DNA of 64,000 nt, taken from the NCBI RefSeq assembly GCF_001580455.1, contig NZ_CP010951.1:992001-1056000 (forward strand), read 5' to 3'. The position numbers and the translations under genes were made by a program. The first letter of the stretch is position 1. Every line of letters begins with the position of its first letter. Positions 45,431 to 54,774 of this stretch are shown here, piece after piece. A model generated the notes under the pieces. That model was given only the letters and a program-made list of their open reading frames with translations. It made no database searches and was not told the DNA's origin. Source of the DNA: Ramlibacter tataouinensis. GTDB taxonomy: Bacteria > Pseudomonadota > Gammaproteobacteria > Burkholderiales > Burkholderiaceae_C.

Positions 45431-46405
45431 CTAGCCACGGAAATGGCAGGCCACCCAGTGGCCACCGGCCGACTCCTTCAACGCCGGCGTTTCGCTGCTG
45501 CAAATCGGGAACTGTGCGATCGGGCAGCGGGTGTGGAATCGGCAGCCGGCGGGCGGGCTCACCGGACTGGGCACATCGCCTTCGAGCATGATGCGCTTGC
45601 GCCTGACCTGCGGGTCCGGGATCGGAACCGCCGACAGCAGTGCCTCGGTGTAAGGGTGCAGAGGGTGGGCGTAGAGGCGCCGGGCGGGCGCGATCTCCGC
45701 CACGCGTCCGAGGTACATCACGGCGACGCGGTCGCTGAAGTGCTCCACCACCGACAGGTCATGCGCGATGAACATATAGGTCAACTGCAGCTTGGCCTGC
45801 AGGTCCTCCAGCAGGTTCACCACCTGCGCCTGCACCGACACGTCCAGCGCCGACACCGGTTCGTCGCACACCACCAGCCGCGGGTTCACGGCCAGCGCCC
45901 GCGCGATGCCGATGCGCTGGCGCTGCCCGCCCGAGAATTCGTGCGGGTAGCGCCGCATGTAGTCAGGGCTCAGGCCCACCATCTCCAGCAGCTGCGCGAT
46001 GCGGTCGCGGTACTCGCCCGGACCCGGCGCCAGCTTGTGGATCGTGAGGGCTTCGCCAATGATGGCGCCCACGGTCATGCGCGGATTGAGGGAGGCATAC
46101 GGGTCCTGGAAGATGATCTGCATGTCGCGCGCCAGCGCCCGCAGCTCGTCCCTGCCCATCGCGGTGACATTGCGCCCGTCGAACCAGACCTCGCCGGACG
46201 TCGGCTCGATCAGGCGCAGGATGCAACGCCCCGTGGTGCTTTTTCCGCAGCCCGATTCACCGACCACGCCCAGCGTCTCGCCGGCGGCAATGTCGAAGCT
46301 CACGCCGTCCACGGCATGCACCTTGTCGACTTGCCGGCTGAACACCCCGCCCTTGATCGGGAAGTGCTTGACCAGTTCGCGCACACGCAGCAAGGGTTCG
46401 GTCAT
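45431..46405 (-). CDS. Peptide ABC transporter ATP-binding protein (OppF/DppF-like)
   Basis: A 324-residue ATPase. Walker A GESGCGKST, QIIFQDPYASLNPRMTVG, signature FSGGQRQRIGIARAL, Walker B LVVCDEPVSALDVS, and the C-terminal oligopeptide-transporter motif with CRFHTRCPIAQFPIC, whose cysteines may bind a cluster or metal. ATG 46405 overlaps the stop of the preceding repeat-encoded mini-ORF. Confidence 0.93.
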   Translation of the reverse strand: MTEPLLRVRELVKHFPIKGGVFSRQVDKVHAVDGVSFDIAAGETLGVVGESGCGKSTTGRCILRLIEPTSGEVWFDGRNVTAMGRDELRALARDMQIIFQDPYASLNPRMTVGAIIGEALTIHKLAPGPGEYRDRIAQLLEMVGLSPDYMRRYPHEFSGGQRQRIGIARALAVNPRLVVCDEPVSALDVSVQAQVVNLLEDLQAKLQLTYMFIAHDLSVVEHFSDRVAVMYLGRVAEIAPARRLYAHPLHPYTEALLSAVPIPDPQVRRKRIMLEGDVPSPVSPPAGCRFHTRCPIAQFPICSSETPALKESAGGHWVACHFRG

Positions 46406-46530
46406 CGGATAACCTCCGCCCTGCAGGCTGCGGGGCTATGAGCCTTCGGAGCGGCCGGGCGGAGCATTCGACAACCTCCGCCCTTACGGGCTGCGGTGCT
46501 ATGAGCCTTCGGAGCGGCCGGGCGGCTCAT
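46402..46530 (-). repeat. Junction mini-ORF repeats, second and third tandem copies (fused frame)
   Basis: Two direct copies of the junction unit starting at ATG 46530 and ATG 46467. The second copy has one extra base (CGTAAGGGCGG versus CGCAGGGCGG), making its length 63 bases, so its frame continues into the third copy. Together they encode a 42-residue peptide whose TGA overlaps the OppF-like ATG at 46405. Each copy ends with GGCGGAGG. Confidence 0.85.
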
Positions 46531-46592
46531 TGGATAACCTCCGCCCTGCGGGCTGCGGTGCTATGAGCCTTCGGAGCGGCCGGGCGGCTCAT
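46527..46592 (-). repeat. Junction mini-ORF repeat, first tandem copy (oppD/oppF junction)
   Basis: The archetypal unit: ATG 46592 overlaps the stop of the OppD-like gene, the peptide begins MSRPAAPKAHSTAARRAEV, and its TGA overlaps the ATG of the next copy at 46530. GGCGGAGG sits before that ATG. Units are 62 bases from ATG to ATG. Confidence 0.87.
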
Positions 46593-47572
46593 GCGCCGAT
46601 CTCCTCGGCGCGTATGCACGCGACCTTGTGTGCGGCCTTGATTTCGCGCAGCCGCGGCGTCGCAGCGGTGCAGGCGGCGATGGCGTACTTGCAGCGCGGC
46701 GCGAAGCGGCAGCCTTCGGCCGGCTCGATCAGCTTCGGCACGTTGCCCGCAATCGACTCCAGCCGTACGCGGTGCGTGGCGGCGCGGTCGATGCGCGGGA
46801 TGGAACGGATGAGGCCCTGCGTGTAGGGGTGCCTCGGCCGCGCGAACAGCTCCGCCGCGCTCGCCTCCTCCACCACCTTGCCGGCATACATCACCACGAC
46901 GCGCTGCGCCATCTCGGCCACCACGCCCATGGCATGCGTGATCAGCAGGATCGACATGCCCAGCCGCGACTTCAGTTCCTCCAGCAGGTCCAGGATCTGC
47001 GCCTGGATGGTCACGTCCAACGCCGTCGTCGGTTCGTCGGCGATCAGCAGCTGCGGATTGCAGGCCAGCGCCATCGCGATCATGACGCGCTGGCGCATGC
47101 CGCCGGAAAACTGGTGCGGATAGTCGTGGATGCGCCGCTCCGGCATCGGGATATGGACCAACTTGAGCATCTCGACGGCGTGGTCCAGCGCGGAGCGCCG
47201 GCTGAAGCCGCCGTGCAGGCGTACCGATTCGGCGATCTGCTCGCCCACCGTGTACACCGGGTTGAGCGAGGTCATCGGCTCCTGGAACACGATTGCGATT
47301 TCCTTGGCCCGCACCCTGCGCATGCCCGCGTTGTCCAGCGGGACCAGGTCGCGGCCCTGCCACAGCACCTGCCCGGCGACGATGCGTCCGGGCGGCATGG
47401 GGATGAGCTTGAGCACGGTCATTGCCGTCACCGTCTTGCCACAACCGGATTCGCCGACGACGCACACCGTCTCGCCGCGCTCCACCGTCAGGTCGACGCC
47501 GTCCACGGCGTGCAGCCAGCCGTCGTCGGTCTGGAAATGGGTTTTCAGGCCGCGGATGTCAAGCAGTGCCAT
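46589..47572 (-). CDS. Peptide ABC transporter ATP-binding protein (OppD/DppD-like)
   Basis: A 327-residue ATPase. Walker A GESGCGKTVTAM, IVFQEPMTSLNPVYTVGEQI, signature FSGGMRQRVMIAMALAC, Walker B LLIADEPTTALDVT, and C-terminal CRFAPRCKYAIAAC. The ATG shares a base with the permease stop (TAATG); its own stop overlaps the first mini-ORF repeat. Confidence 0.94.
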   Translation of the reverse strand: MALLDIRGLKTHFQTDDGWLHAVDGVDLTVERGETVCVVGESGCGKTVTAMTVLKLIPMPPGRIVAGQVLWQGRDLVPLDNAGMRRVRAKEIAIVFQEPMTSLNPVYTVGEQIAESVRLHGGFSRRSALDHAVEMLKLVHIPMPERRIHDYPHQFSGGMRQRVMIAMALACNPQLLIADEPTTALDVTIQAQILDLLEELKSRLGMSILLITHAMGVVAEMAQRVVVMYAGKVVEEASAAELFARPRHPYTQGLIRSIPRIDRAATHRVRLESIAGNVPKLIEPAEGCRFAPRCKYAIAACTAATPRLREIKAAHKVACIRAEEIGA

Positions 47573-48498
47573 TACAAGACCTTGCGCGGGTCGAGCGCGT
47601 CACGCAGCCCGTCGCCGATGAAGTTGATCGTCAGCACCGCCAGGAAGATCGCGGCGCCGGGGAACAGCGCCCAGTAGGGCGCGATGTCCAGGTACTCCTT
47701 GCTGTCGTACAGGATGCGGCCCCAGGTCGGGATATCGGGCGGAAAGCCCAGGCCGAGGAAGGACAGCGTCGATTCCGCGATGATCGCCGCCGCCACGTCG
47801 ATGGTGCCCGCGACGATCACGGGGCCGAGCGCGTTGGGCAGGATGTGCCGCACCACCTGGCGCGCGGTGGTGGCGCCCAGGGCGCGCGCGGCCTCGACGA
47901 ACTCCTTCTCGCGCAGCGAGAAGAACTGCGCCCGCACCAGCCGTGCCACCGGCATCCAGCGGAAGCCGCCGATCACCACGACGATCAGCATGAAGACGCC
48001 CACCTCGGGGCCGAACACGGCCTTCAGCGCGTCGCGGAACAGGTAGATCAGCAGCAGCAGCAGGGGCAACTGCGGCAGCGACAGGAACAGGTCGGTGACC
48101 CACATCAGGGCGGTGTCGATGACCCCGCGCGAGATGCCGGCGATGGCGCCGATGGTCACGCCCACCACGATCGCCATGCCCATCGCCGCCAGGCCGACGG
48201 CCAGCGAAATGCGGCCGCCGTACAGCATGCGCGCGAAGATGTCCTGGCCCAGGTCGTCGGTGCCGAAGGGATGACGCCATGTGGGCGGCTTGAGCCGCGC
48301 GCTGAAGTCGATCTCGTTGATCGCCACCTTCCACACCAGGGGGCCCAGCAGCACCAGCAGCACCATCAGCGCCAGCACCGCGAGGCTGACCACGGCCATT
48401 CGGTGGCGGCGGAACCGCCGCCAGCCCTCGCCCCAAGGCGACAGCGAGCGCGGGCGCGGTGCCTCAGCGATAGGTGATGCGAGGGTCGAGCCAGCCAT
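47572..48498 (-). CDS. Peptide ABC transporter permease (OppC/DppC-like)
   Basis: A 308-residue inner-membrane permease. RRHRMAVVSLAVLALMVLLVLLGP is the first helix, HPFGTDDLGQDIFARMLYGGRISL the OppC N-terminal signature, and EAARALGATTARQVVRHILPNALGPVI the EAA loop contacting the ATPases. It overlaps the OppB-like gene by 35 bases. Confidence 0.95.
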   Translation of the reverse strand: MAGSTLASPIAEAPRPRSLSPWGEGWRRFRRHRMAVVSLAVLALMVLLVLLGPLVWKVAINEIDFSARLKPPTWRHPFGTDDLGQDIFARMLYGGRISLAVGLAAMGMAIVVGVTIGAIAGISRGVIDTALMWVTDLFLSLPQLPLLLLLIYLFRDALKAVFGPEVGVFMLIVVVIGGFRWMPVARLVRAQFFSLREKEFVEAARALGATTARQVVRHILPNALGPVIVAGTIDVAAAIIAESTLSFLGLGFPPDIPTWGRILYDSKEYLDIAPYWALFPGAAIFLAVLTINFIGDGLRDALDPRKVL

Positions 48499-49423
48499 AG
48501 AGCAGATCGGCGATCAGGTTGAACAGGATGACGAGGCAGGAGAACACGAAGGTGACACCCATGATCACCGGCGTGTCGTTGCGCAGGATGGCGTCGATCA
48601 GCAGCGAACCGATGCCGGGGATGCGGAAAATCTGCTCGGTCACGATGGCGCCGCCGAAGATCGCCGGCATCTGCAGCGCCACCAGCGTCACGACCGGGAT
48701 CAGCGCGTTGCGCACGACGTGCTTCATCACGATGTCCCAGTCGCTCAGGCCCTTGCTGCGCGCGGTGGTGACGTAGTCGAGGCGGATTACGTCCAGCATC
48801 GCCGAACGAACGTAGCGCGTCCAGCTCGCACCCTGGAACAGCCCGAGCACCATCACCGGCATGATGGCCTGGCGCAGGTGCTCCCACCACCATTGCCAGC
48901 CGGTGGCCGAGATATCGGCCCGATAGACGAAGGGCAGCCAGTCGAGCTTGATGGAGAACAGCAGGATCAGCAGCAGGCCGGTGAAGAAGGTGGGCAGGGA
49001 GAAGCCGACGAAGGCGAGCGTGCTGGCGATGCGGTCGAACCACGAATAGGGACGCATGGCCGAATAGATGCCCACGGGCAAGGCCACCATCAGCGCCAGC
49101 ACCTGCGACGCGCCGATCACGGCCAGGGTGACCGGCACGCGCTGCAGGATCAGCCGGTCCACGTCGATCCGGCTGATGAACGAGAAGCCCCAATCGCCCT
49201 GCACCATGGCCGCCAGCCACCGGAAATAGCGCTGCCAGATGGGGTCATCCAGGCCGAACTTCACGCGCAGCATCTGCCGCACCTCGGCCGGCACGTTGGG
49301 GTTGGTCGCCAGTTCCTCGAACGGGTCGCCCGGCGCCAGCGCCAGCACGGTGAACAACACCACGCTGATGCCCAGGAGGCTGGGCAGCGCGATCAGCAGC
49401 CGCCGCAGGAGGTAGGAACCCAC
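48464..49423 (-). CDS. Peptide ABC transporter permease (OppB/DppB-like)
   Basis: A 319-residue permease with six helices. YLLRRLLIALPSLLGISVVLFTVLALAPGDPF is the classic N-terminus and TARSKGLSDWDIVMKHVVRNALIPVV the EAA loop. First permease of the operon, 29 bases after the binding-protein gene. Confidence 0.95.
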   Translation of the reverse strand: MGSYLLRRLLIALPSLLGISVVLFTVLALAPGDPFEELATNPNVPAEVRQMLRVKFGLDDPIWQRYFRWLAAMVQGDWGFSFISRIDVDRLILQRVPVTLAVIGASQVLALMVALPVGIYSAMRPYSWFDRIASTLAFVGFSLPTFFTGLLLILLFSIKLDWLPFVYRADISATGWQWWWEHLRQAIMPVMVLGLFQGASWTRYVRSAMLDVIRLDYVTTARSKGLSDWDIVMKHVVRNALIPVVTLVALQMPAIFGGAIVTEQIFRIPGIGSLLIDAILRNDTPVIMGVTFVFSCLVILFNLIADLLYGWLDPRITYR

Positions 49424-49452
49424 GGCGCTCTAGCCTCCACAACTCCTTGCGA

Positions 49453-51243
49453 TCAAGCTTCCCTGTACCAGTTGTGCAGCACCGAGAGGTCCAGGTCCCA
49501 GCCCGAAAGCGACGTCACCAGCTTCACGCCGGCGCCGCGCACCCGCGGCCGGCTGATGAGCGGGATGATGGCGTTGTCGGCCACCACCAGGTCGTTCAAG
49601 CGGATGAACAGGGCTGCGCGCTTGACCGGGTCGAGCTCGCCCTCGGCTTGCGCATAGACCTTGTCGTATTCCTCGCTGCGCCAGCGCGAGATGTTGCGGC
49701 CCTGCCATTTGTTGGCCTTGGACGAAATCTCGTGAGTGCGGTACTGGTCCATGAAGCGCTCGGGGTCGGGCTGGGTCATGGTCGTCGTGTACATCTGCAG
49801 GTCGGCCCAGAACTTGCCGTAGGTATCCGGGTTGGCGACGTCCGACGAGAAGAAGACCGACGCGGTCACCGACTTCAGTTCCAGCTCGATGCCGGCCTTC
49901 TGGGCCGCCTGCTTGATCACGGCCTGCTCCTTCTGCCGGATGGCGTTGACCGACGTCTGGTAGACGAACTTCATCTTCTTGCCGCCTTTTTCGCGGATGC
50001 CGTCGGCGCCCTTCTTCCAGCCCGCGCCTTCCAGCAGGGCATTGGCCTTGTCCACGTTGAACTCGAACTTCGTGTTCGGCGAGCGGAATTTGGCCGGATT
50101 GTTGAGGAAGTTGGACGTGGCGACGCCGGTGCGGCCGTAGATGAATTGCTGGATGGCGGCACGGTCGGCCAGCAGCGACATGGCCTGGCGCACTGCCGGC
50201 TCGCTGAACGCGAAGTGCTTCGACTTGATGCTGGCCCGCTCGCCGTCGACCTCTGTCCACGGGTCGGTCTGGTTCAGCATGATGAACTCGATGTCGCCGC
50301 TGGGAATGATGTGGGCGCGGCCCTTGCCGCCATCTTCCATGCGCTTGAGCACCTCGTCCTCGACCTGCAGGTTCCAGGCGTAGTCGTACTCGCCGGTCTG
50401 GAGCACCGCGCGGGCAGCCGAGGTGGCATCGCCGCCGCCCTTCATTTCGATGGTGTCGAAATACGGCCGGTTGGGCATGTGATAGCTGGTGTTGATCTCG
50501 CCGCGCACCATGTCGCCGGGCTTGAAGTCGACGAACTTGTAGGGGCCGGTACCCACCGGCTTCAGGTTGTTCGGCGCCTCGCGCGACTTGCCGCCGATAT
50601 AGGGGCCGAACAGGTGCTTGGGGATCACCATGCCTTCCGCCGCCACGAACGCCGTGGCCCAGAACGGCGTGGGCTTGGCGAAGGTGACACGGATGGTGTG
50701 CGAGTCCACCTTCGCGACCATCACGTCCTTGTACACACCGGACGTCACGGCGGCTGTCGCCGGGTCCTTGGCGAATTCCCAGGTGAAGACGCAGTCGTCG
50801 GCCGTGAAGGGCTGGCCGTCGTGCCAAGTCACGCCGCGCTTGAGCTTCCACGTGACCGACTTGCCGTCCGCGGAAAGTCCGCCGTTCTCGCGCGAGGGGA
50901 CCTCCGCAGCGAGGATGGGCACCAAGTTGCCGTCGTTGTCCCAGACGGCCAGCGACTCATAGAAGATGCGCGAGCCTTCCTGGTCCTTGGTGCCGTTGGC
51001 GAAGTGCGGCTGCAGCAGCGTGGCGCCCTGCCACCACAGAAGCTTCAACGCGCCGCCGCCCCCCCGCTTGGTGGGCTTGTAGACGGGATTGGCCTGGGCC
51101 TGGGCGACGCCGGCGTGCATCAGCAGCATCGAGGCCATCGGCGCCGTAAGGCCTGCGGCGACCAACTTCTGGATGAAATCACGGCGCGGCAACCGGCCGC
51201 TGCGCACTTCCTCGATCGAATCTCGAATCTGGCTTTCCTGCAT
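49453..51243 (-). CDS. Peptide ABC transporter substrate-binding protein
   Basis: A 596-residue family 5 (DppA/OppA) periplasmic protein. The leader has a twin-arginine-like LPRRDFIQKLVAAGL motif followed by a hydrophobic stretch and cleavage near AQAQA. Blocks GLSADGKSVTWKLKRGVTWHDGQPF (in sequence with TADDCVFTWEFAKD) and KPVGTGPYKFVDFKPGD are typical. First gene of the five-gene operon; the ligand is unknown. Confidence 0.93.
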   Translation of the reverse strand: MQESQIRDSIEEVRSGRLPRRDFIQKLVAAGLTAPMASMLLMHAGVAQAQANPVYKPTKRGGGGALKLLWWQGATLLQPHFANGTKDQEGSRIFYESLAVWDNDGNLVPILAAEVPSRENGGLSADGKSVTWKLKRGVTWHDGQPFTADDCVFTWEFAKDPATAAVTSGVYKDVMVAKVDSHTIRVTFAKPTPFWATAFVAAEGMVIPKHLFGPYIGGKSREAPNNLKPVGTGPYKFVDFKPGDMVRGEINTSYHMPNRPYFDTIEMKGGGDATSAARAVLQTGEYDYAWNLQVEDEVLKRMEDGGKGRAHIIPSGDIEFIMLNQTDPWTEVDGERASIKSKHFAFSEPAVRQAMSLLADRAAIQQFIYGRTGVATSNFLNNPAKFRSPNTKFEFNVDKANALLEGAGWKKGADGIREKGGKKMKFVYQTSVNAIRQKEQAVIKQAAQKAGIELELKSVTASVFFSSDVANPDTYGKFWADLQMYTTTMTQPDPERFMDQYRTHEISSKANKWQGRNISRWRSEEYDKVYAQAEGELDPVKRAALFIRLNDLVVADNAIIPLISRPRVRGAGVKLVTSLSGWDLDLSVLHNWYREA

Positions 51244-51269
51244 GGCGGGTTCTCCTCGGTGAGAAGGTT

Positions 51270-51534
51270 AGGGCCTGTTAACGCTATGGGAGGGCTCGCG
51301 CCGGTGGCTGGCAGGCTGCAGGACTAGGCGCGGCCGAGGCCGTGTGCTTGCGCACACAACGAGGCCGCAACGACGCCCTGCGGCCTGCCAGCCACCGGCC
51401 CGAAGGGTGACCCAGGAAACGGGCGCCCTCGGCGTTGCAAATGCTCGCCGGGGCGCCACCCCGGCTGCACTTTGCGCCTTGATGGCACCCGTTTCCTGGG
51501 TCACGCGAGCCCTCCCATAGCGTTACCAGGCCCT
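51270..51534. repeat. Structured inverted repeat, copy 2 (three-way junction shape)
   Basis: Outer arms of 31 bp (51270-51300 and 51504-51534) pair with one mismatch. Inside are two perfect hairpin stems: 16 bp (51301-51316 with 51383-51398) and 17 bp (51407-51423 with 51488-51504). The second contains, on the minus strand, the core AAGGCGCAAAG, a 7-bp stem GCCGGGG / CCCCGGC, and GGCGAGCATTTGCAACGCC shared with 16167-16217. It fills most of the 428-bp divergent gap at 51244-51671; I see no gene there. Confidence 0.78.
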
Positions 51535-51671
51535 AGGATGGTCGCAAGCCGCTCCAAAGGACCACCGTGCAAACACCGATGCACGCAAGGCTGGACTTGG
51601 GGCAAGTCCAAGGGTCTTCCATGCGGATTCCCGATGCAGGAATGACCAGGGCTGGCCCTAAGATCGCTCCC

Positions 51672-53378
51672 ATGCGCCTGCCCAACCTGCTCGCCAGCCG
51701 CCGCGGACGCCTCGCGGCCTTCTTCCTGTTGTACGTGACCGAGGGCATCCCCCTAGGGTTCGCCGCCACGGCGATCGCGACGCAGCTGCGGCGGCAGGGC
51801 ATCGGCCCGGCGGAGATCGGCGCCTTCATCGCCTCGCTGTACCTGCCCTGGGCCTTCAAGTGGGCATTCGGCCCCTTCGTGGACGTGTTCCGCTCACAGC
51901 GCTTCGGGCACCGGCGCGGCTGGATCCTGTTCACGCAAATCATGATGGCGGTGACCGTGCTGGCCTTGATCGCCGTGCCGCTGCCGGGCAGCTTGGCCCT
52001 CTTCACCGCCATCCTGTTCGTGCACAACACCTTCGGCGCGATCCAGGACGTGGCGATCGACTCGCTGGCCGTGAACACGCTGAGCGAGGACGAGCGCGGG
52101 CTGGCCAACGGGCTGATGTTCGCCGGCGCCGCGATCGGCCAGGCGATCGGCGGCAGCGGGGTGCTGTTTCTGGTGGCCTACACCGGGTTCCAACCGAGCT
52201 TCATCCTGGTGGCCGCGGCGATCGGCGCGGTCACCGGCTTCGTGGTGCTGCCGATGAAGGAGGCCGTGATGGAGCGGCTGGCCCTGCCCGAGGGCGTGAG
52301 CCGCCTGCGTGCGGCCGGGGCGCAGATGCGCGAGTTCGCGGTGGATTCCTTCCGCTCCTTCATCGGGACCAGCGGCGCGTTCCGCGGCGTGTTCTTCGCC
52401 TTGCTGCCGGCCGGTGCGATGTCACTGGGGCTGGCGCTGCAATCCAACCTGGCGGTGGAACTGGGCATGGACGACGACCAGGTCGGCGCGCTTAACCTCT
52501 GGACCAACATTGTGTCGGCCGCCGCCATGGTGGCCGGCGGCTGGCTGTCGGACAAGTTCGGCCGCCGCCGCACGCTGGCCCTGTACCTGGCCGGCATGAG
52601 CCTGCCGGTGCTGTACCTGTACCAGGTGCTGCACCAATACGGCTATGTGATGCCGCGCGCGCCGGGCGGCGCACCGATTGCCGAGCTGATCGCGCCGTTC
52701 TGGATCGCCTGCATGGCCTATGCGGTATTCCAGGGGCTGATGTACGGCACGCGCTCGGCCATCATGATGGACATCACCAACCCGCGCGTGGCCGCCACCC
52801 AGTTCACCGCCTACATGGCCATGATGAACCTGGCGATTGCCTTCGCCGCCAGCTGGCAGGGCGTGGCGATCGAGGCCTGGGGCTACCAGACCACGCTGAT
52901 CATCGATGCGATCACCGGGCCCCTGTGCATCCTGCTGCTGCCGGCCATGAAGCGGCAGGCGAGCTTCACCGACGCGCTGGCCCAAAGCCGCGCGCGCAAG
53001 ACCTCGCTGGTGCTCGGGCTCGCCTGCCTCTCATGGCTGCTGTACTGGCCCAATCGTGAGCTGCTCGGCAGCGCCCAGCCCATCATCGGCACCTTCTACA
53101 CGCTGGTGTTCGTGGCGTCCGCGCTGTTCCTGCTGGCGGGGCGCGAGGTGCTGGGCGAAGCCGCGGGCGGCTGGCGGCGCGCGGCGCTCTGGACCGCGCC
53201 GCTGCTGCTGGCCATGTACGGCCGGCACTGGCTGGTCAAGCTGCAGGCGCTGCCGGCGTTGCATGCGCTGGCCACCACCCTGCTCTACCTGGTGCCGCTG
53301 GCCGCCGCCGTCGTGCTGCTCGCGCTGGCGCGCCGTGACTGGCAGGGCGCAGCGCAAGCGCAACCCCAGGCGGTTTGA
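51672..53378 (+). CDS. MFS transporter, AmpG-like
   Basis: A 568-residue permease with about fourteen hydrophobic helices. FFLLYVTEGIPLGFAATAIATQLRRQGIG and WAFKWAFGPFVDVF resemble the AmpG (muropeptide) group and related acetyl-CoA/BT1 carriers; GGWLSDKFGRRRTLALYL is the MFS loop motif. Substrate uncertain. ATG 51672 starts the protein just before the first helix; an in-frame ATG at 51567 would add 35 poorly structured residues. Confidence 0.85.
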   Translation: MRLPNLLASRRGRLAAFFLLYVTEGIPLGFAATAIATQLRRQGIGPAEIGAFIASLYLPWAFKWAFGPFVDVFRSQRFGHRRGWILFTQIMMAVTVLALIAVPLPGSLALFTAILFVHNTFGAIQDVAIDSLAVNTLSEDERGLANGLMFAGAAIGQAIGGSGVLFLVAYTGFQPSFILVAAAIGAVTGFVVLPMKEAVMERLALPEGVSRLRAAGAQMREFAVDSFRSFIGTSGAFRGVFFALLPAGAMSLGLALQSNLAVELGMDDDQVGALNLWTNIVSAAAMVAGGWLSDKFGRRRTLALYLAGMSLPVLYLYQVLHQYGYVMPRAPGGAPIAELIAPFWIACMAYAVFQGLMYGTRSAIMMDITNPRVAATQFTAYMAMMNLAIAFAASWQGVAIEAWGYQTTLIIDAITGPLCILLLPAMKRQASFTDALAQSRARKTSLVLGLACLSWLLYWPNRELLGSAQPIIGTFYTLVFVASALFLLAGREVLGEAAGGWRRAALWTAPLLLAMYGRHWLVKLQALPALHALATTLLYLVPLAAAVVLLALARRDWQGAAQAQPQAV

Positions 53379-53397
53379 TCTGGCCGCATCGCGGCCC

Positions 53398-53421
53398 TGC
53401 TCATCAACGCCCTGATGAGCA
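53398..53421. other. 9-bp perfect hairpin after the MFS gene
   Basis: TGCTCATCA and TGATGAGCA flank a 6-nt loop 20 bases past the MFS stop. There is no T-run, so it may be a Rho-dependent end, an mRNA-stabilising hairpin or an operator for the downstream dehydrogenase gene. Confidence 0.4.
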
Positions 53422-53536
53422 CCGTTGCGATATGCATTGATTTGACATTGCTTCGCACGCATTTCCTGTTGCGACAGGCGCACACTGGCCCAGCCGTCAG
53501 CACTGGCCCGGCGGCGCCTAAACAGGAGACACAAAC

Positions 53537-54772
53537 ATGGCGATGAAGAAAATCCCCACTTGCATCGCGCTTGCGGTGCTTTGCTGCGTGGGCTTGCCGG
53601 CCCTGGCGCAAACGACGCCTGCCGCACCGGCCCCGGCGCCCGCGCCGGCCGACGAGCCGGGCTGGGCCAAGGGCCGCCCGAAGAGCAACAACGATGCGAT
53701 GAAGATGGCCCCCGTGCCGGCATTCCCGATCCCCACCGCGCCGGACAAGCTGCCGACGGCCAAGTTCAAGCTTCCGCCCGGCTTCAAGGTCGAGACCTGG
53801 GCGTCAGGCATACTCGATGCGCGCGGGCTGCGCCAGGGTGACAAGGGCAACATCTTCGTGAGTTCGCTGTTCGTCGCCAACAAGGTCTACGTGGTCCCCG
53901 AGAAGGGCGACCGCAAGGCCAAGGTGGTGATCGACAACATGCCCTTCGCGACCGGCATCGCCCTGAACAAGGGCAGCCTGTACCTGGCAACGAACACGAA
54001 GATCCTGCGCTACGACAACATCGAGGACAACCTCGACAAGCCCGGCGAGCCCAAGGTCCTCTACGACAAGCTGCCCGGCGGCACCGACCACAGCTGGAAG
54101 TACCTCCGGATCAAGGGCGACAAGCTGTACTACGCCATCGGCGCGCCTTGCAACATCTGCGATCCCGGCGAATACGCCAAGATCTACCGCATGAACCTGG
54201 ATGGCAGCAACATCGAGACGATTGCCTCGGGCGTGCGCAACACGGTGGGATTCGACTTCGATCCCAAGACCGGCAACCTCTGGTTCACCGACAACGGGCG
54301 CGACTGGTTCAGCGAGGAACTGCCCAACGACGAACTCAATGTGGTGACCAAGCCGGGCCAGCAGCACTTCGGCTATCCGTTCTGCCACCAGGGCAACATC
54401 CCCGATCCCGAATTCGGCTGGGGCAAGAAGTGCGCCGACTACGTGAAGCCCGCCGCGTTGCTGGGCCCGCATGCCGGATCGCTGGGCATGACCTTCTACA
54501 CCGGCAAGATGTTCCCGGCCAAGTACCAGGGGGCGATGTTCATCGCGCGCCATGGTCCCTGGAACCGCACGACCAAGTACGCCGACATCACGGTCGCGTG
54601 GCCTGACGGCAAGGGCGGCGCGAAGACCGAGACCTTCATGACCGGCTTCGTCGAGAACAACAACTACCTGGGCCGCCCGGTGGACTTCCTGGTGATGAAG
54701 GACGGCTCGCTGCTGGTGAGCGACGACCACGCCGGCGCCATCTACCGCATCACCTACACCGGCGGCAAGTGA
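53537..54772 (+). CDS. PQQ-type sugar/sorbosone dehydrogenase-like periplasmic protein
   Basis: A 411-residue beta-propeller protein with a Sec signal peptide (cleavage near ALAQT) and an Ala/Pro linker. FKLPPGFKVETWASGILDARGL, ASGVRNTVGFDFDPKTGNLWFTDNGRDW, NVVTKPGQQHFGYPFCHQG and SDDHAGAIYRITY fit the glucose/sorbosone dehydrogenase fold. Extra Cys pairs such as CNIC are present. With the next gene it would pass electrons to a cytochrome c. GGAGA precedes the ATG. Confidence 0.87.
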   Translation: MAMKKIPTCIALAVLCCVGLPALAQTTPAAPAPAPAPADEPGWAKGRPKSNNDAMKMAPVPAFPIPTAPDKLPTAKFKLPPGFKVETWASGILDARGLRQGDKGNIFVSSLFVANKVYVVPEKGDRKAKVVIDNMPFATGIALNKGSLYLATNTKILRYDNIEDNLDKPGEPKVLYDKLPGGTDHSWKYLRIKGDKLYYAIGAPCNICDPGEYAKIYRMNLDGSNIETIASGVRNTVGFDFDPKTGNLWFTDNGRDWFSEELPNDELNVVTKPGQQHFGYPFCHQGNIPDPEFGWGKKCADYVKPAALLGPHAGSLGMTFYTGKMFPAKYQGAMFIARHGPWNRTTKYADITVAWPDGKGGAKTETFMTGFVENNNYLGRPVDFLVMKDGSLLVSDDHAGAIYRITYTGGK

Positions 54773-54774
54773 GC

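Noticed and set aside
46402..46592. CRISPR-like direct repeats
   Set aside because: Units abut with no unique spacers, encode a peptide in frame with gene boundaries, and occur singly at two other junctions.
53440..53470. TTGACA at about 53443 as a sigma-70 promoter for the dehydrogenase gene
   Set aside because: No convincing -10 hexamer follows at 16-18 bases.
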